From NCBI RefSeq assembly GCF_900104665.1, contig NZ_LT629966.1, positions 122,262 to 186,261 of the forward strand: a DNA stretch of 64,000 nt, in the 5' to 3' direction. This document shows, piece by piece, positions 16,737 to 24,779 of the stretch. The translations under genes were made by a program, and so were the position numbers. Source of the stretch: Traorella massiliensis (GTDB lineage: Bacteria; Bacillota_I; Bacilli_A; Erysipelotrichales; Erysipelotrichaceae). The notes beneath the pieces are model-generated. The model ran no database searches and was not told where the DNA came from. It worked only from the letters and a program-made list of their open reading frames with translations. Position 1 is the first letter of the stretch. Each line of letters begins with the position of its first letter.

Positions 16737-17126
16737 TTAATCTGCACTTGCCCAATCAGGCATTTCGTCTCCTCTTTGTAATAAAACAGCTTTCTGAAAT
16801 TCTGTTTGATTCAAAAAAACCAAAATATTTTGTATTTCTTCCTCACTACATCCAATAAGAAGCTTAGCTTCACAATCTCTTTTTAATATATCGGCAGTTA
16901 CTACGATAGCTCCTACCTTAGTACTTTTAATACTTCCTTTAAAAACATCGATTGGAGACTGATCGCTGCCCGTACTATCGCTCAAATACCCATAATCAAC
17001 CGGATATACAAGATTAGAATATTTATAATGACATGTATTTTTTGGGCGATCAATCACTAGCTGACTGGATAGATATAAAGTATCTAGTTTTTGCCAAAAA
17101 AAGGCGTTGTTTTCATATGCGTTCAT
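16737..17126 (-). CDS. Inorganic-pyrophosphatase-like protein, short and missing key residues
   Basis: This 129-residue protein carries the family I pyrophosphatase core signature YSNLVYPVDYGYL followed by SDQSPIDVF. In classical soluble pyrophosphatases (about 170 residues) the second segment is DGDPxD. Here the middle Asp, thought to help bind metal and activate water, is Ser, and the later metal-binding Asp segment is altered (RDCEAKLLIG). The C-terminal helix region is shortened. It may be a non-catalytic or altered-substrate member. GGAGGTAAATAAT supports the start. It lies directly after the alpha-hydroxyacid oxidase gene and ahead of a lipoprotein gene, all on the minus strand. Confidence 0.75.
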   Translation of the reverse strand: MNAYENNAFFWQKLDTLYLSSQLVIDRPKNTCHYKYSNLVYPVDYGYLSDSTGSDQSPIDVFKGSIKSTKVGAIVVTADILKRDCEAKLLIGCSEEEIQNILVFLNQTEFQKAVLLQRGDEMPDWASAD

Positions 17127-17138
17127 ATTATTTACCTC

Positions 17139-18152
17139 CTAAAACATCACTCTTACGCAAGCTTTCTTTATATCGGATATGCTGCGGCATCCACACATCA
17201 TCATCGTTTCCTTTAATTCATTTTGAATCTGATGAAGATAAGTTCTGACACCATCTGCATGATATCCTATTGCCGCAATGGAGAAAGGTCTGCCAATTAA
17301 TACACCATCAGCACCTAACGCCAATGCCTTAAAAACATCACTGCCGCTTCTGAAACCGCCATCGACAAATACTTTCATATGATCACCAACAGCATCGGCA
17401 ATTTCTTCTAACACTTCAATCGTTGACAAGCTATCCTGAAGCACACGCCCTCCATGATTGCTTACCACGATTCCTGCAGCACCCGCTTCCATTGCTTTCT
17501 TAGCAGCATCAACTGTCATGATTCCTTTGAAAATAACAGGCATCTGAGCAGCTTCAACAATTTCCTTCAAACCTTCTGTATCTTTAAATTCAACTGCTGG
17601 TGTTCCTGTTTTTAATGAAACCAGACCTGCTGCATCTATATCACTACAACATACGCTACATCCGCTTAATTTAATCATCTCAATGCGCTTTTTCATTTCA
17701 TCTTTCTGCCAAGGTTTGATCGTCGGAACGATCCATCCATCATGAGCAGCTTTAAGGGGCTCCATGAGCACATCTAAATTCTGACCATCGCCACTAAAAA
17801 CGATCGTTTCTTTTCCACAGCCTTCAACCAAAGCATATGTATATTCGTATTCGCTCATATCAGCACCATAATTTGCTTTTATATTGCCAATCGGTGCAAC
17901 ATAAACAGGTAATGCTACTTTACTTCCAAAAAAATCACTTTCAGTAGAAACTTCTTCATTTGAAGCAATTACATTCATATTGACACAAACTTCTTTTAAC
18001 TTAGAAACATTTCTTATAAAAGTTGAACCATTCCCTTTGCCGCCACTTCCCGGTGTCTGTCCAGCACATACAATCCCATTACATTCCCTGCAGGCTTTAC
18101 ATTTCGTCATCTTACTTCTTGCCTGTCTTTTTATTTCATCTATATCATTCAT
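17139..18152 (-). CDS. FMN-dependent alpha-hydroxy-acid oxidizing protein
   Basis: This 337-residue TIM-barrel flavoprotein belongs to the lactate oxidase/glycolate oxidase family, which oxidises 2-hydroxy acids. The ATG at 18,152 follows GGAAGTG; the frame reaches a TTG further up, which is a poor start. The C-terminal FMN phosphate-binding and catalytic motifs are clear: VVSNHGGRVLQDS with the catalytic His, VDGGFRSGSDVFKALALGADGVLIGRPF. The N-terminus is unusually rich in cysteine (CKACRECNGIVC), a pattern seen in anaerobe members, and may hold a metal or redox centre. The true substrate is unknown. Confidence 0.9.
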   Translation of the reverse strand: MNDIDEIKRQARSKMTKCKACRECNGIVCAGQTPGSGGKGNGSTFIRNVSKLKEVCVNMNVIASNEEVSTESDFFGSKVALPVYVAPIGNIKANYGADMSEYEYTYALVEGCGKETIVFSGDGQNLDVLMEPLKAAHDGWIVPTIKPWQKDEMKKRIEMIKLSGCSVCCSDIDAAGLVSLKTGTPAVEFKDTEGLKEIVEAAQMPVIFKGIMTVDAAKKAMEAGAAGIVVSNHGGRVLQDSLSTIEVLEEIADAVGDHMKVFVDGGFRSGSDVFKALALGADGVLIGRPFSIAAIGYHADGVRTYLHQIQNELKETMMMCGCRSISDIKKACVRVMF

Positions 18153-18228
18153 TATTTTCACTTCCAATTGTTATTATATCGTACTTGAAAGGTATTTTCA
18201 ATTCTTTTCATTATTTTCATTACTTTTC

Positions 18229-18252
18229 AAAAAAAGCAGGAATCATTCCTGC
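18229..18252 (-). terminator. Terminator after the first thioredoxin-like lipoprotein gene
   Basis: On the minus strand the stem GCAGGAAT/ATTCCTGC is followed by TTTTTTT, and the stop codon of the upstream gene lies inside the stem. Confidence 0.85.
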
Positions 18253-18728
18253 TCTTCCACCTTATCTAACTGATATTTCTGTATGTATTCATCAAACTGT
18301 TTTTCTGTCAAATTAGCCCCCACAAAAATATCTTCTACTTCGCCATCTTTCACAAAATAAAAGGTAGGTGTTAATACATCTGTTTCAGAATAACCTTCCG
18401 GTATTTGATCTGCAGGATTTGGATGCTCTGCCACAAAATCATAAACTGACTGTGGATCTTTTTCATTATCCAGTACTACTTCATTAAATTCAAAACCATG
18501 ATCACGAATATAGTCTGACAAAATATTTTCTTTAAAATCCTCACAATTGTGACAAGATTCCATTGTAAAGGCAAACATAAAAGTTTCCCCATTCTCCATT
18601 CTTTCAAGCACTTCATCTAATGATAACGTATGAATCGTTCCCATATCTGTCGATCTATCATAACTTGGCTGTGATGAACATCCAAACAAAGCAAGACTCA
18701 TACATAATCCCAATATTAATTTTTTCAT
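18243..18728 (-). CDS. Thioredoxin-like lipoprotein with CxxC
   Basis: This 161-residue protein has a lipoprotein signal with lipobox LFGC (Cys17), a Ser-rich linker and a thioredoxin-like fold. MFAFTMESCHNCEDF holds a Cys-x-x-Cys redox site (Cys61 and Cys64) after a strand, and TPTFYFVKDGEVEDIFVG is the cis-proline region and following strands. It is probably anchored outside the membrane and reduces or oxidises disulfides there, or acts as a chaperone. It is the downstream member of a tandem pair with the gene at 18,781-19,257, to which it is clearly related (EHPNP, TDVLTP and QKYQLDK are shared), so the pair arose by duplication. Confidence 0.85.
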   Translation of the reverse strand: MKKLILGLCMSLALFGCSSQPSYDRSTDMGTIHTLSLDEVLERMENGETFMFAFTMESCHNCEDFKENILSDYIRDHGFEFNEVVLDNEKDPQSVYDFVAEHPNPADQIPEGYSETDVLTPTFYFVKDGEVEDIFVGANLTEKQFDEYIQKYQLDKVEEQE

Positions 18729-18780
18729 TGAAATACCTCCAGCAATTAAAGATTATATCATATTCTACGAAAAATACAAA

Positions 18781-19257
18781 CTACTCCTCTATTTTATCTA
18801 ACTGATACTTCTGAATAAGCTGATCAAACTCATCCACGGATAAATCGCCACCAATATAGATTTCCATCACTTCTCCCTCTTCTATAAAGTAAAACGAAGG
18901 TGTTAACACATCTGTTGGCAGCAAGTCTGAAGTCAGAAACTGTTCTGGATTAGGATGTTCTGCCACAAAATCAGCAGCTTTTTGAAAATCATCACTTCCC
19001 ATGTCTAAAACGACTTCGTTAAAATCAAAGCCATGATCCTGAATGTAATAAAATAAAACATTCTCTTTGAAATAAAGACAGCTTGAACATGTCTCTTGTG
19101 TAAATACAAACATAAATGTTTCATCATTTTCAATCATTTCATTCACTTCATCCATGCTTAACTGGCGTAAACGTGCCGTACTTGTATCACGTGGATAAGA
19201 TGGCGAACAGCCAGCCATTAGCAGCATAGTTATACAAGATAATAATATTTTTTTCAT
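18781..19257 (-). CDS. Thioredoxin-like lipoprotein with CxxC, tandem paralogue
   Basis: This 158-residue protein starts at ATG 19,257 behind a strong AAAAGGAGGTAAC site. It has a lipoprotein signal with lipobox MAGC (Cys17) and the thioredoxin-like motif MFVFTQETCSSCLYF with Cys-x-x-Cys, then TPSFYFIEEGEVMEIYIGG. It is about as long as its neighbour at 18,243-18,728 and similar throughout, but the residues between the cysteines differ (SS here, HN there), so the redox potentials and partners may differ. A divergently diverged pair is more likely than simple redundancy. Confidence 0.85.
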   Translation of the reverse strand: MKKILLSCITMLLMAGCSPSYPRDTSTARLRQLSMDEVNEMIENDETFMFVFTQETCSSCLYFKENVLFYYIQDHGFDFNEVVLDMGSDDFQKAADFVAEHPNPEQFLTSDLLPTDVLTPSFYFIEEGEVMEIYIGGDLSVDEFDQLIQKYQLDKIEE

Positions 19258-19285
19258 GTTACCTCCTTTTAAAAAAAGAAAATGA

Positions 19286-19735
19286 TCATTCCTCATCATC
19301 TTCTATTTTATATACTACATGCTTTTTAAAATTTTTTTGTATCTTACGTCGATCTAATGACTTGAATTCTAAAATTTTCTGATTTTTAAGCTTAATTTTC
19401 ACAACATCTGTATCAAACAATTTACGCTGATATTCATAATTTTCAATATCAGTATAATATATCAGATAGCATTCGCCATGATGATCATCCAAATAAAAAA
19501 CTACAAAATCATCACTAAATTCAACAGTTGTCTGATTTTTTGAAAACAAAAGCGAATACCCACTGAAAAAAAGCAAGAGAACTCCCATAAAAAAATAAGA
19601 ATCCTGAAATAATAAAATAAATCCTGTAACCGCAACAAAGCACATCGACATGATAGGCTTTGATTTGATTCTTGCATCAACTACATAGTTTGCAGGCAGA
19701 TTACGACATTTAAAACGATTGCTTTTGATTTTCAT
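19286..19735 (-). CDS. Two-TM membrane protein with PH-like domain, unknown function
   Basis: This 149-residue protein starts at the ATG at 19,735, preceded by GAGGGTAAT, rather than at the TTG further upstream. Two close hydrophobic helices (about 27-45 and 48-62) are followed by a cytoplasmic beta-rich domain (TTVEFSDDFVVFYLDDHHGECYLIYYTDIENYEYQ, DVVKIKLKNQKILEFKS), a layout seen in bacterial PH-like/YcxB-like membrane proteins. It lies 28 bp before the lipoprotein pair on the same strand and may share their transcript. No specific role can be read. Confidence 0.72.
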   Translation of the reverse strand: MKIKSNRFKCRNLPANYVVDARIKSKPIMSMCFVAVTGFILLFQDSYFFMGVLLLFFSGYSLLFSKNQTTVEFSDDFVVFYLDDHHGECYLIYYTDIENYEYQRKLFDTDVVKIKLKNQKILEFKSLDRRKIQKNFKKHVVYKIEDDEE

Positions 19736-19819
19736 ATTACCCTCAAACATATTATACTTCAAAATGAAAACTTTTCAATATATTCCCAAAATTCCACATA
19801 ATTAAGACTTTTCCACATA

Positions 19820-19843
19820 AAGAAAAGGGATCCAATCCCTTTT
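19820..19843 (-). terminator. Terminator after the coiled-coil lipoprotein gene
   Basis: The stem AAAAGGGA/TCCCTTTT with a 5-base loop is followed by TTTTCTTTA on the minus strand and touches the stop codon. Confidence 0.85.
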
Positions 19844-20420
19844 AATCAGCCAATGTCATAGTAATCGTAGCTTCTTCTAAACCAATCTCATCATCGTTTG
19901 GCAGACGTACAGAAGTAATTCGAAGATTATATAAAGGAATAAATGCTTCGGTTACGACACCTTTTTGATATTGGTCCCGAGACATATCCACCACTGTCCG
20001 TTCAATTTCAAATACATACGTCTTTCCTTCCTCAACCTGAGAAATCAGTTCATCCCCTAAATAAATCACGAATGGACTACTCTGAAAATGACTGACAACA
20101 GCACAAAGCGGACGCTCAGGATGAATGGCATAATTTGGAATCAGTGAATGAACAGTGACAGTAAACCCACCACTAAGCACGACCTTCACCATTCCTTTTT
20201 CATCGCTCACCTCATTTAGCTGTTTAACTTGTTCAAGTTCTACTTCGAGTTTATGATTTTCAGCTTCAAGATCACGGATCTCATCTGCCAGCTCATCTCT
20301 ATGGGCAACGACTACATTATATTTTTCATTCAAATTATCGTATTTACTCTTAGAAATATTGTTACAGCCACTCAAGATTACAAACAATGCCACAATTATG
20401 ATAAAATACTTTTTCTTCAT
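19842..20420 (-). CDS. Lipoprotein with coiled coil, unknown function
   Basis: This 192-residue protein has a lipobox LSGC (Cys19) after a hydrophobic signal, then a coiled coil (about 25-70, NEKYNVVVAHRDELADEIRDLEAENHKLEVELEQVKQ) and a C-terminal beta-rich domain of about 115 residues (VKVVLSGGFTVTVHSLIPNY... TYVFEIERTVVDM... LRITSVRLPNDDEIGLEEATITMTL). It is anchored outside the membrane. GGGAGGTAAATTTT precedes the start. A terminator follows, so it appears to be a single-gene unit. I recognise no family. Confidence 0.82.
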   Translation of the reverse strand: MKKKYFIIIVALFVILSGCNNISKSKYDNLNEKYNVVVAHRDELADEIRDLEAENHKLEVELEQVKQLNEVSDEKGMVKVVLSGGFTVTVHSLIPNYAIHPERPLCAVVSHFQSSPFVIYLGDELISQVEEGKTYVFEIERTVVDMSRDQYQKGVVTEAFIPLYNLRITSVRLPNDDEIGLEEATITMTLAD

Positions 20421-20558
20421 AAAATTTACCTCCCTTATCTATTCATTCTCTAGTATCTTTTCTATCATTATATTATCATTTTTACTCAATAAATAAAAGT
20501 AGATAAGGTGGTCGTTCTTTTACAAATTTTTATCATATTTTCTATTAGTAATTATTTA

Positions 20559-21155
20559 TCATTCAAAAATTTCCCCATCTGGTGTAACAATTCTTTCATA
20601 AACTTCATAATTCTTACCACTCAGCTGAATAGCTTCTCTTATCGTTTCTAATAAAGGTTTACAGCATGGCGCATTCATCGCAATCACTTCCACGCTTTCA
20701 AAATCTACATTTTTAAATAAAGCCGTACATTTTTCTAATAAATGATTCGTCAGATCATTTTTAGGACAGGCAATTAAGGCTACATGATCCCGAATAAAAT
20801 CCTGATGAAAATTAGCATAGGCATAGGCTGAACAATCGGCCGCAATAAGCAGTCTTGCATCCTTTAGATAACGGTTATTAGAATTAACACTGGTAATCTG
20901 TACCGGCCAGTTATATAGTTCTGAGGTAGCTTCACAATCACACTCATCACCTACACAGAAACTTTTGACCTTTGGCTGAAAGCTCATCGCATTTTCCTGA
21001 CAAAACTGCATACAGTAGCCATTATTGTCACATCTTTTTTCATTTACGACGTGTACTTTTCCATTTATTAATTGTAAAACTGAATTCGTACAAACTTTTA
21101 CACAGTTTCCGCAGCCATTACATTTTGATTCATCAATGACAACTCTGTTTTTCAT
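20559..21155 (-). CDS. Ferredoxin-domain protein with extra cysteine motifs
   Basis: This 198-residue protein starts at ATG 21,155 behind GGGTGAG. It has two [4Fe-4S] ferredoxin motifs at its N-terminus: CNGCGNCVKVC and a variant second set CDNNGYCMQFC, where the first Cys spacing is unusual. A CVGDECDCE cysteine cluster follows. The C-terminal part resembles iron-sulfur-associated proteins found in anaerobes (LLIAADCSAYAYANFHQDF, ALIACPK, AMNAPCCKPLLETI) and could bind a further metal centre. It is probably an electron carrier or regulatory protein. It is transcribed alone, between the DEAD-box gene and a lipoprotein gene. Confidence 0.8.
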   Translation of the reverse strand: MKNRVVIDESKCNGCGNCVKVCTNSVLQLINGKVHVVNEKRCDNNGYCMQFCQENAMSFQPKVKSFCVGDECDCEATSELYNWPVQITSVNSNNRYLKDARLLIAADCSAYAYANFHQDFIRDHVALIACPKNDLTNHLLEKCTALFKNVDFESVEVIAMNAPCCKPLLETIREAIQLSGKNYEVYERIVTPDGEIFE

Positions 21156-21218
21156 TGTTCTCACCCATTTTCATTATACAATTTTTCCCAAGTTCTTTCA
21201 TGTCTTATGCTTATCATT

Positions 21219-21255
21219 TTAAAAGAACCCGTCTTATTGATCCGAACGGGTTCTT
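21219..21255 (-). terminator. Terminator after the DEAD-box helicase gene
   Basis: On the minus strand, AAGAACCCGT and ACGGGTTCTT form a 10-bp stem followed by TTTTAAAAT. The stop codon lies in the loop. Confidence 0.88.
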
Positions 21256-22913
21256 CTTTTCTTTTCTGTTTTATAGGATGATTTTCTTGAAGATGATTTT
21301 TTCTTTTCAGAAACTGCTTTATGACCTTTGCCACCATCTAATTTAACTGTGACATCAAATCCTTTGATCTTACATGAATGCATGCTGTTAAGTACCAGAT
21401 CAACGGCACTGTTTTCAATATCCACCAAAGCATAAGAGCTTTTCATTTCAATCTTGCCGATCATATCACTTGAGCCATTTGTATATTCCGCAATGGCTGC
21501 TACGATATGACTAGGCGTTACTCCCTGGTTTTTACCAACATTCACATGTAAAGTAGTTGTTTCGCCTTCTTTAAAATTACGTTGCTTGTTTTTTCTCTTT
21601 TCAGGTTCTGTAATATGTACATCTAATGGCTTATAGCTCAGCGATATCAATGCTCCTACAAGATTTTCAATCGCAACGCCTTCACTTAACAGCTCATTAG
21701 CAATTTCAAAAGTCTGTGAATTGATACCTTCTGAACAAGCTTGAAGTACTTTCTCGATATATTTTCTTTTATTAAGTTCGATCAGCTGTTCACTGCTTGG
21801 CAATGGAACATTACGAATATGGGTTTTCGTATATCTTGAAATATCTTTGATAAAACGTTTCTGAGCACTTCCTGAAACAAGCGTTACCGCTAATCCTTTT
21901 TTTCCTGCTCTGCCGGTTCTTCCTACACGGTGTATGTAATATTCATGATCTTGCGGGATATCATAATTAACTACCAGATCAATATCATCGACATCAATAC
22001 CTCTTGCTGCAACATCGGTTGCAATTAAAATTGGATAATTACGTTGTTTGAACTGATTCATGACCCTTGTTCTTACTTGCTGTTTCATATCACCATGCAA
22101 GCCAATTGCTTTGATATCATGCTGATTCAGTTCATCAACCAGCTCTTCTACCATCTTTTTTGTATTTGTGAAGATCATGGTTAAACTTGGATGCAGCGTT
22201 TCTAAAACAACACGCAGTGCTTCCCCTTTTTGTCCTCGACGACATTCATAATAAATCTGATCAACCGTATCGATCGTACGCTGGGCACTTTTAACTTCAA
22301 TCATCACAGGATCATTTTGAAATTGCTGAGTGATCTTCAAAATTGCATCCGGCATCGTTGCACTGAACAGTGCCATCTGATAGCTTCCTTTTTCCATGTA
22401 ATTGAGAATCGTCTCAATATCTTCCTTAAATCCCATATTCAGCATTTCATCCGCTTCATCTAAGACAACCATGCTGATCTCATCCAGTTTAAGTGTCTTA
22501 CGACGCAAATGATCCATGACTCTTCCTGGAGTTCCTACTACAATATTACAGCCTCTTTTTAGAAGACGAATCTGATTCTCGATGGATTCTCCGCCATAGA
22601 TCGGAACGATTTTTACGCCCTCTTTATATTTGGAGAACTTTCTTAGTTCTGTCGCAATCTGAATATCCAGTTCTCTTGTTGGTGCCAGTATTAAAATTTG
22701 GGGACTACGTATCGATGGATCGACTTTTTCAATTGCCGGCAGCCCAAAAGCGGCCGTCTTTCCTGTACCGGTGTTACTTTTTCCAAGAACATCTCGATTT
22801 TTCATTAAAACAGGAATTGCATCTTCCTGTATTTTAGTTGGTTCTAAATAACCGCACTCTTCAATTGCACGATTTATCTCTTCGCTTAAACCTAGTTTAT
22901 AAAAATTACTCAT
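21234..22913 (-). CDS. DEAD-box RNA helicase with DbpA-type C-terminal domain
   Basis: This 559-residue ATP-dependent RNA helicase has the full motif set: Q motif (ECGYLEPTKIQEDAIP), Walker A (GTGKT), APTREL, TPGR, DEAD (VLDEADEML), SAT (LFSATMP), ARGIDV and HRVGRTGRAG. The C-terminal part (about 440-535, TTTLHVNVGKNQGVTPSHIVAAIAEY) is the DbpA-type RNA-binding domain, followed by a basic tail (KKKSSSRKSSYKTEKKRRTRS). Proteins of this form act in ribosome assembly or mRNA decay, particularly in the cold. CshA-like and DbpA-like roles are both possible. Confidence 0.93.
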   Translation of the reverse strand: MSNFYKLGLSEEINRAIEECGYLEPTKIQEDAIPVLMKNRDVLGKSNTGTGKTAAFGLPAIEKVDPSIRSPQILILAPTRELDIQIATELRKFSKYKEGVKIVPIYGGESIENQIRLLKRGCNIVVGTPGRVMDHLRRKTLKLDEISMVVLDEADEMLNMGFKEDIETILNYMEKGSYQMALFSATMPDAILKITQQFQNDPVMIEVKSAQRTIDTVDQIYYECRRGQKGEALRVVLETLHPSLTMIFTNTKKMVEELVDELNQHDIKAIGLHGDMKQQVRTRVMNQFKQRNYPILIATDVAARGIDVDDIDLVVNYDIPQDHEYYIHRVGRTGRAGKKGLAVTLVSGSAQKRFIKDISRYTKTHIRNVPLPSSEQLIELNKRKYIEKVLQACSEGINSQTFEIANELLSEGVAIENLVGALISLSYKPLDVHITEPEKRKNKQRNFKEGETTTLHVNVGKNQGVTPSHIVAAIAEYTNGSSDMIGKIEMKSSYALVDIENSAVDLVLNSMHSCKIKGFDVTVKLDGGKGHKAVSEKKKSSSRKSSYKTEKKRRTRSDQ

Positions 22914-23084
22914 TTTTTCCTCTTTCTATCGTTATCTGTACCACTATACCATTTATTGTCAGTAAATGCAAAAGAAATCCTCTTTAGTGTCTTTTTTTCG
23001 AACATTTCTGATAGGTTCCCATTTTTTCACAAATTATCAACAATAAAATAAACGGTTTTAGCGTTATAATAAAAATGGTGATTA

Positions 23085-23801
23085 TTGATGAATGAAATAG
23101 TTGAAGCATTACCTCGAATACAAATACAGCTTGAAAAAACAATGCTGCTTTACCAGGCAGCCTTAGAAGAGGTTTTAACACGTATCAATATTTTAAATAG
23201 AGAATTTAAGATTGCTAATTCTTATAGTCCGATCGAACATATTTCTTCACGTATCAAGACTCCTAAAAGCATTTTTAAGAAAATGCAGAAAAATAATATT
23301 GAAATGACAACAGAAAATATGGTCAAACATATTGATGATATTGCCGGAATACGTATCGTATGTAAATTTACAAGTGATATTTATGCAATCGTTAATTTGT
23401 TGGAAAAGCAGCATGATTTAAAAATCCTTGTTCACAAGGATTATATCAAGAATCAAAAACCTAGCGGTTATCAAAGTTATCACTTGATTGTCTCCGTTCC
23501 AGTCAATCTGGCAGAAGGATGCATCAATACAAAAGTAGAAATCCAGATTCGTACCATTGCCATGGATTTTTGGGCCTCTATTGAACATAAGATTCGTTAT
23601 AAATATGAAAAAGATATACCTCCTCATATTCAACGTGAATTAAGAGAATGTGCAGATATCGTAAAATTTTTAGACAAGAAAATGCTGGCTTTAAATGAAG
23701 AGGTTCATCAGGAGGAAGCTGATCAAAATGATGACTATGAAGAAATGATTGATTCGCTAAAGAAAATAATTGTTGATTCATCGCAAAAAAAGACTTTATG
23801 A
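23085..23801 (+). CDS. Small alarmone synthetase (RelA/SpoT synthetase domain only)
   Basis: This 238-residue cytoplasmic enzyme makes (p)ppGpp from ATP and GTP/GDP. It contains only the synthetase fold: DDIAGIRIVCKF, the substrate-binding loop KNQKPSGYQSYHLIV, and VEIQIRTIAMDFWASIEHKIRYKY with the catalytic Gln-x-Arg and Glu-His. No HD hydrolase domain and no TGS or ACT domain are present, as in SasA (YwaC/RelP) and SasB (YjbM/RelQ). Which subtype is unclear. A TATAAT at about 23,065 lies just before the ATG. The gene converges on the oxidoreductase gene, and the last 6 bp overlap. Confidence 0.92.
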   Translation: MMNEIVEALPRIQIQLEKTMLLYQAALEEVLTRINILNREFKIANSYSPIEHISSRIKTPKSIFKKMQKNNIEMTTENMVKHIDDIAGIRIVCKFTSDIYAIVNLLEKQHDLKILVHKDYIKNQKPSGYQSYHLIVSVPVNLAEGCINTKVEIQIRTIAMDFWASIEHKIRYKYEKDIPPHIQRELRECADIVKFLDKKMLALNEEVHQEEADQNDDYEEMIDSLKKIIVDSSQKKTL

Positions 23802-23814
23802 TGAAGTCTTTTTT
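23786..23814. terminator. Bidirectional terminator between convergent genes
   Basis: A near-perfect dyad (AAAAAAGACTT facing AAGTCTTTTTT) carries A and T runs on both sides and overlaps both stop codons, so it can serve the alarmone synthetase and the oxidoreductase genes. Confidence 0.85.
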
Positions 23815-24749
23815 CGTTGTCTTTTCATTTCTTCTAAAACTAAAGATATATGAATGCTGAAGCTTTCAGACATTATAGGACTTTGTAAAAGTCCTTTTTG
23901 GATACAGTCGATCGCATGATCGATCTCCCCTGTAAAATCACTTTTTTGATTTACTTCAATGCGTTCTTCATGACCTTGGATCACGATCTTAGCTTCTGTA
24001 TTTTTCCAAAAATCAGTAACTTCGATACTTCCTTTTTCTCCGATAAGAATGCCTTTATTTTCTTCTTTGTTTAACCAGCTTGATTTAAGTGTTGCGAGAA
24101 TGCCATTCTCATATTCAATCTGACACTGGCATTCAAAATCACAATCAAAGTTTTTATAGGTATTGACATGAAAGTTCATCCGTTTGATCGGACTTTGTGA
24201 ATATAGATGAGCAAAACAAATAGGATAGACTCCTACATCATAAAAACTTCCACCCATCTTTTCTTCTACGTTCCATTCTTTTAAATTTTCTTCATTAAAT
24301 TTTGCACAGTATTGGGCATTGATCGTATGGATAGGACCTATTTCATGTACTCTTTTTAGGAGTTCTTGCTGGAGCGGGGTAAAACAAGTTTTATGAGCTT
24401 CCATAAGAAAGCAGTGATTCTGTTTTGCTATTTCAAATAGTTCTTTTATTTCCTGGCTGTTAGCTGCTAGAGGCTTTTCTATAATAACGTGTTTTTGATG
24501 AGACAGGGCTTTTTGAGCGAGCTTAACATGTGTTGGATTTGCCGTTGCAATATAGATTAGATCAACAGCAGGATCATGAAAGGCTTCTTCATAAGAATAG
24601 ATATGACTTATATGATGTTTCTGGGCGAATGCTGCAGCCTTTTGTTTATCTCTAGAGGCAATGCCATAGAGATTTCCTTTCGAATACTGAATTCCTAAAG
24701 CAATGCGTTCAGCAATGTGACCACAGCCGAGAATGACGATATTGATCAT
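23796..24749 (-). CDS. Gfo/Idh/MocA-family NAD(P)-dependent oxidoreductase
   Basis: This protein of 317 residues has an N-terminal Rossmann fold (NIVILGCGHIAERIA), the family EKPLAAN motif with the catalytic lysine at about residue 92, and a C-terminal beta-sheet domain (MGGSFYDVGVYPICFAHLY, then CQIEYENGILATLKSSWL). The family oxidises or reduces sugars, inositols or dihydrodiols; the substrate is unknown. The ATG at 24,749 has no visible ribosome site, because a strong terminator hairpin for the preceding hydrogenase gene ends only about 7 bp before it. A separate promoter within hydD and unusual initiation must be assumed, or the gene is weakly expressed. Confidence 0.88.
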   Translation of the reverse strand: MINIVILGCGHIAERIALGIQYSKGNLYGIASRDKQKAAAFAQKHHISHIYSYEEAFHDPAVDLIYIATANPTHVKLAQKALSHQKHVIIEKPLAANSQEIKELFEIAKQNHCFLMEAHKTCFTPLQQELLKRVHEIGPIHTINAQYCAKFNEENLKEWNVEEKMGGSFYDVGVYPICFAHLYSQSPIKRMNFHVNTYKNFDCDFECQCQIEYENGILATLKSSWLNKEENKGILIGEKGSIEVTDFWKNTEAKIVIQGHEERIEVNQKSDFTGEIDHAIDCIQKGLLQSPIMSESFSIHISLVLEEMKRQRKKTSS

Positions 24750-24755
24750 AAGCAA

Positions 24756-24779
24756 GAAAAAGGCTCAATGAGCCTTTTT
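24756..24779 (-). terminator. Terminator at the end of the hydrogenase operon
   Basis: AAAAAGGCTC and GAGCCTTTTTT pair with a 3-base loop on the minus strand, directly behind the HndD-like stop codon. The T run ends a few bases before the start codon of the next gene. Confidence 0.9.
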
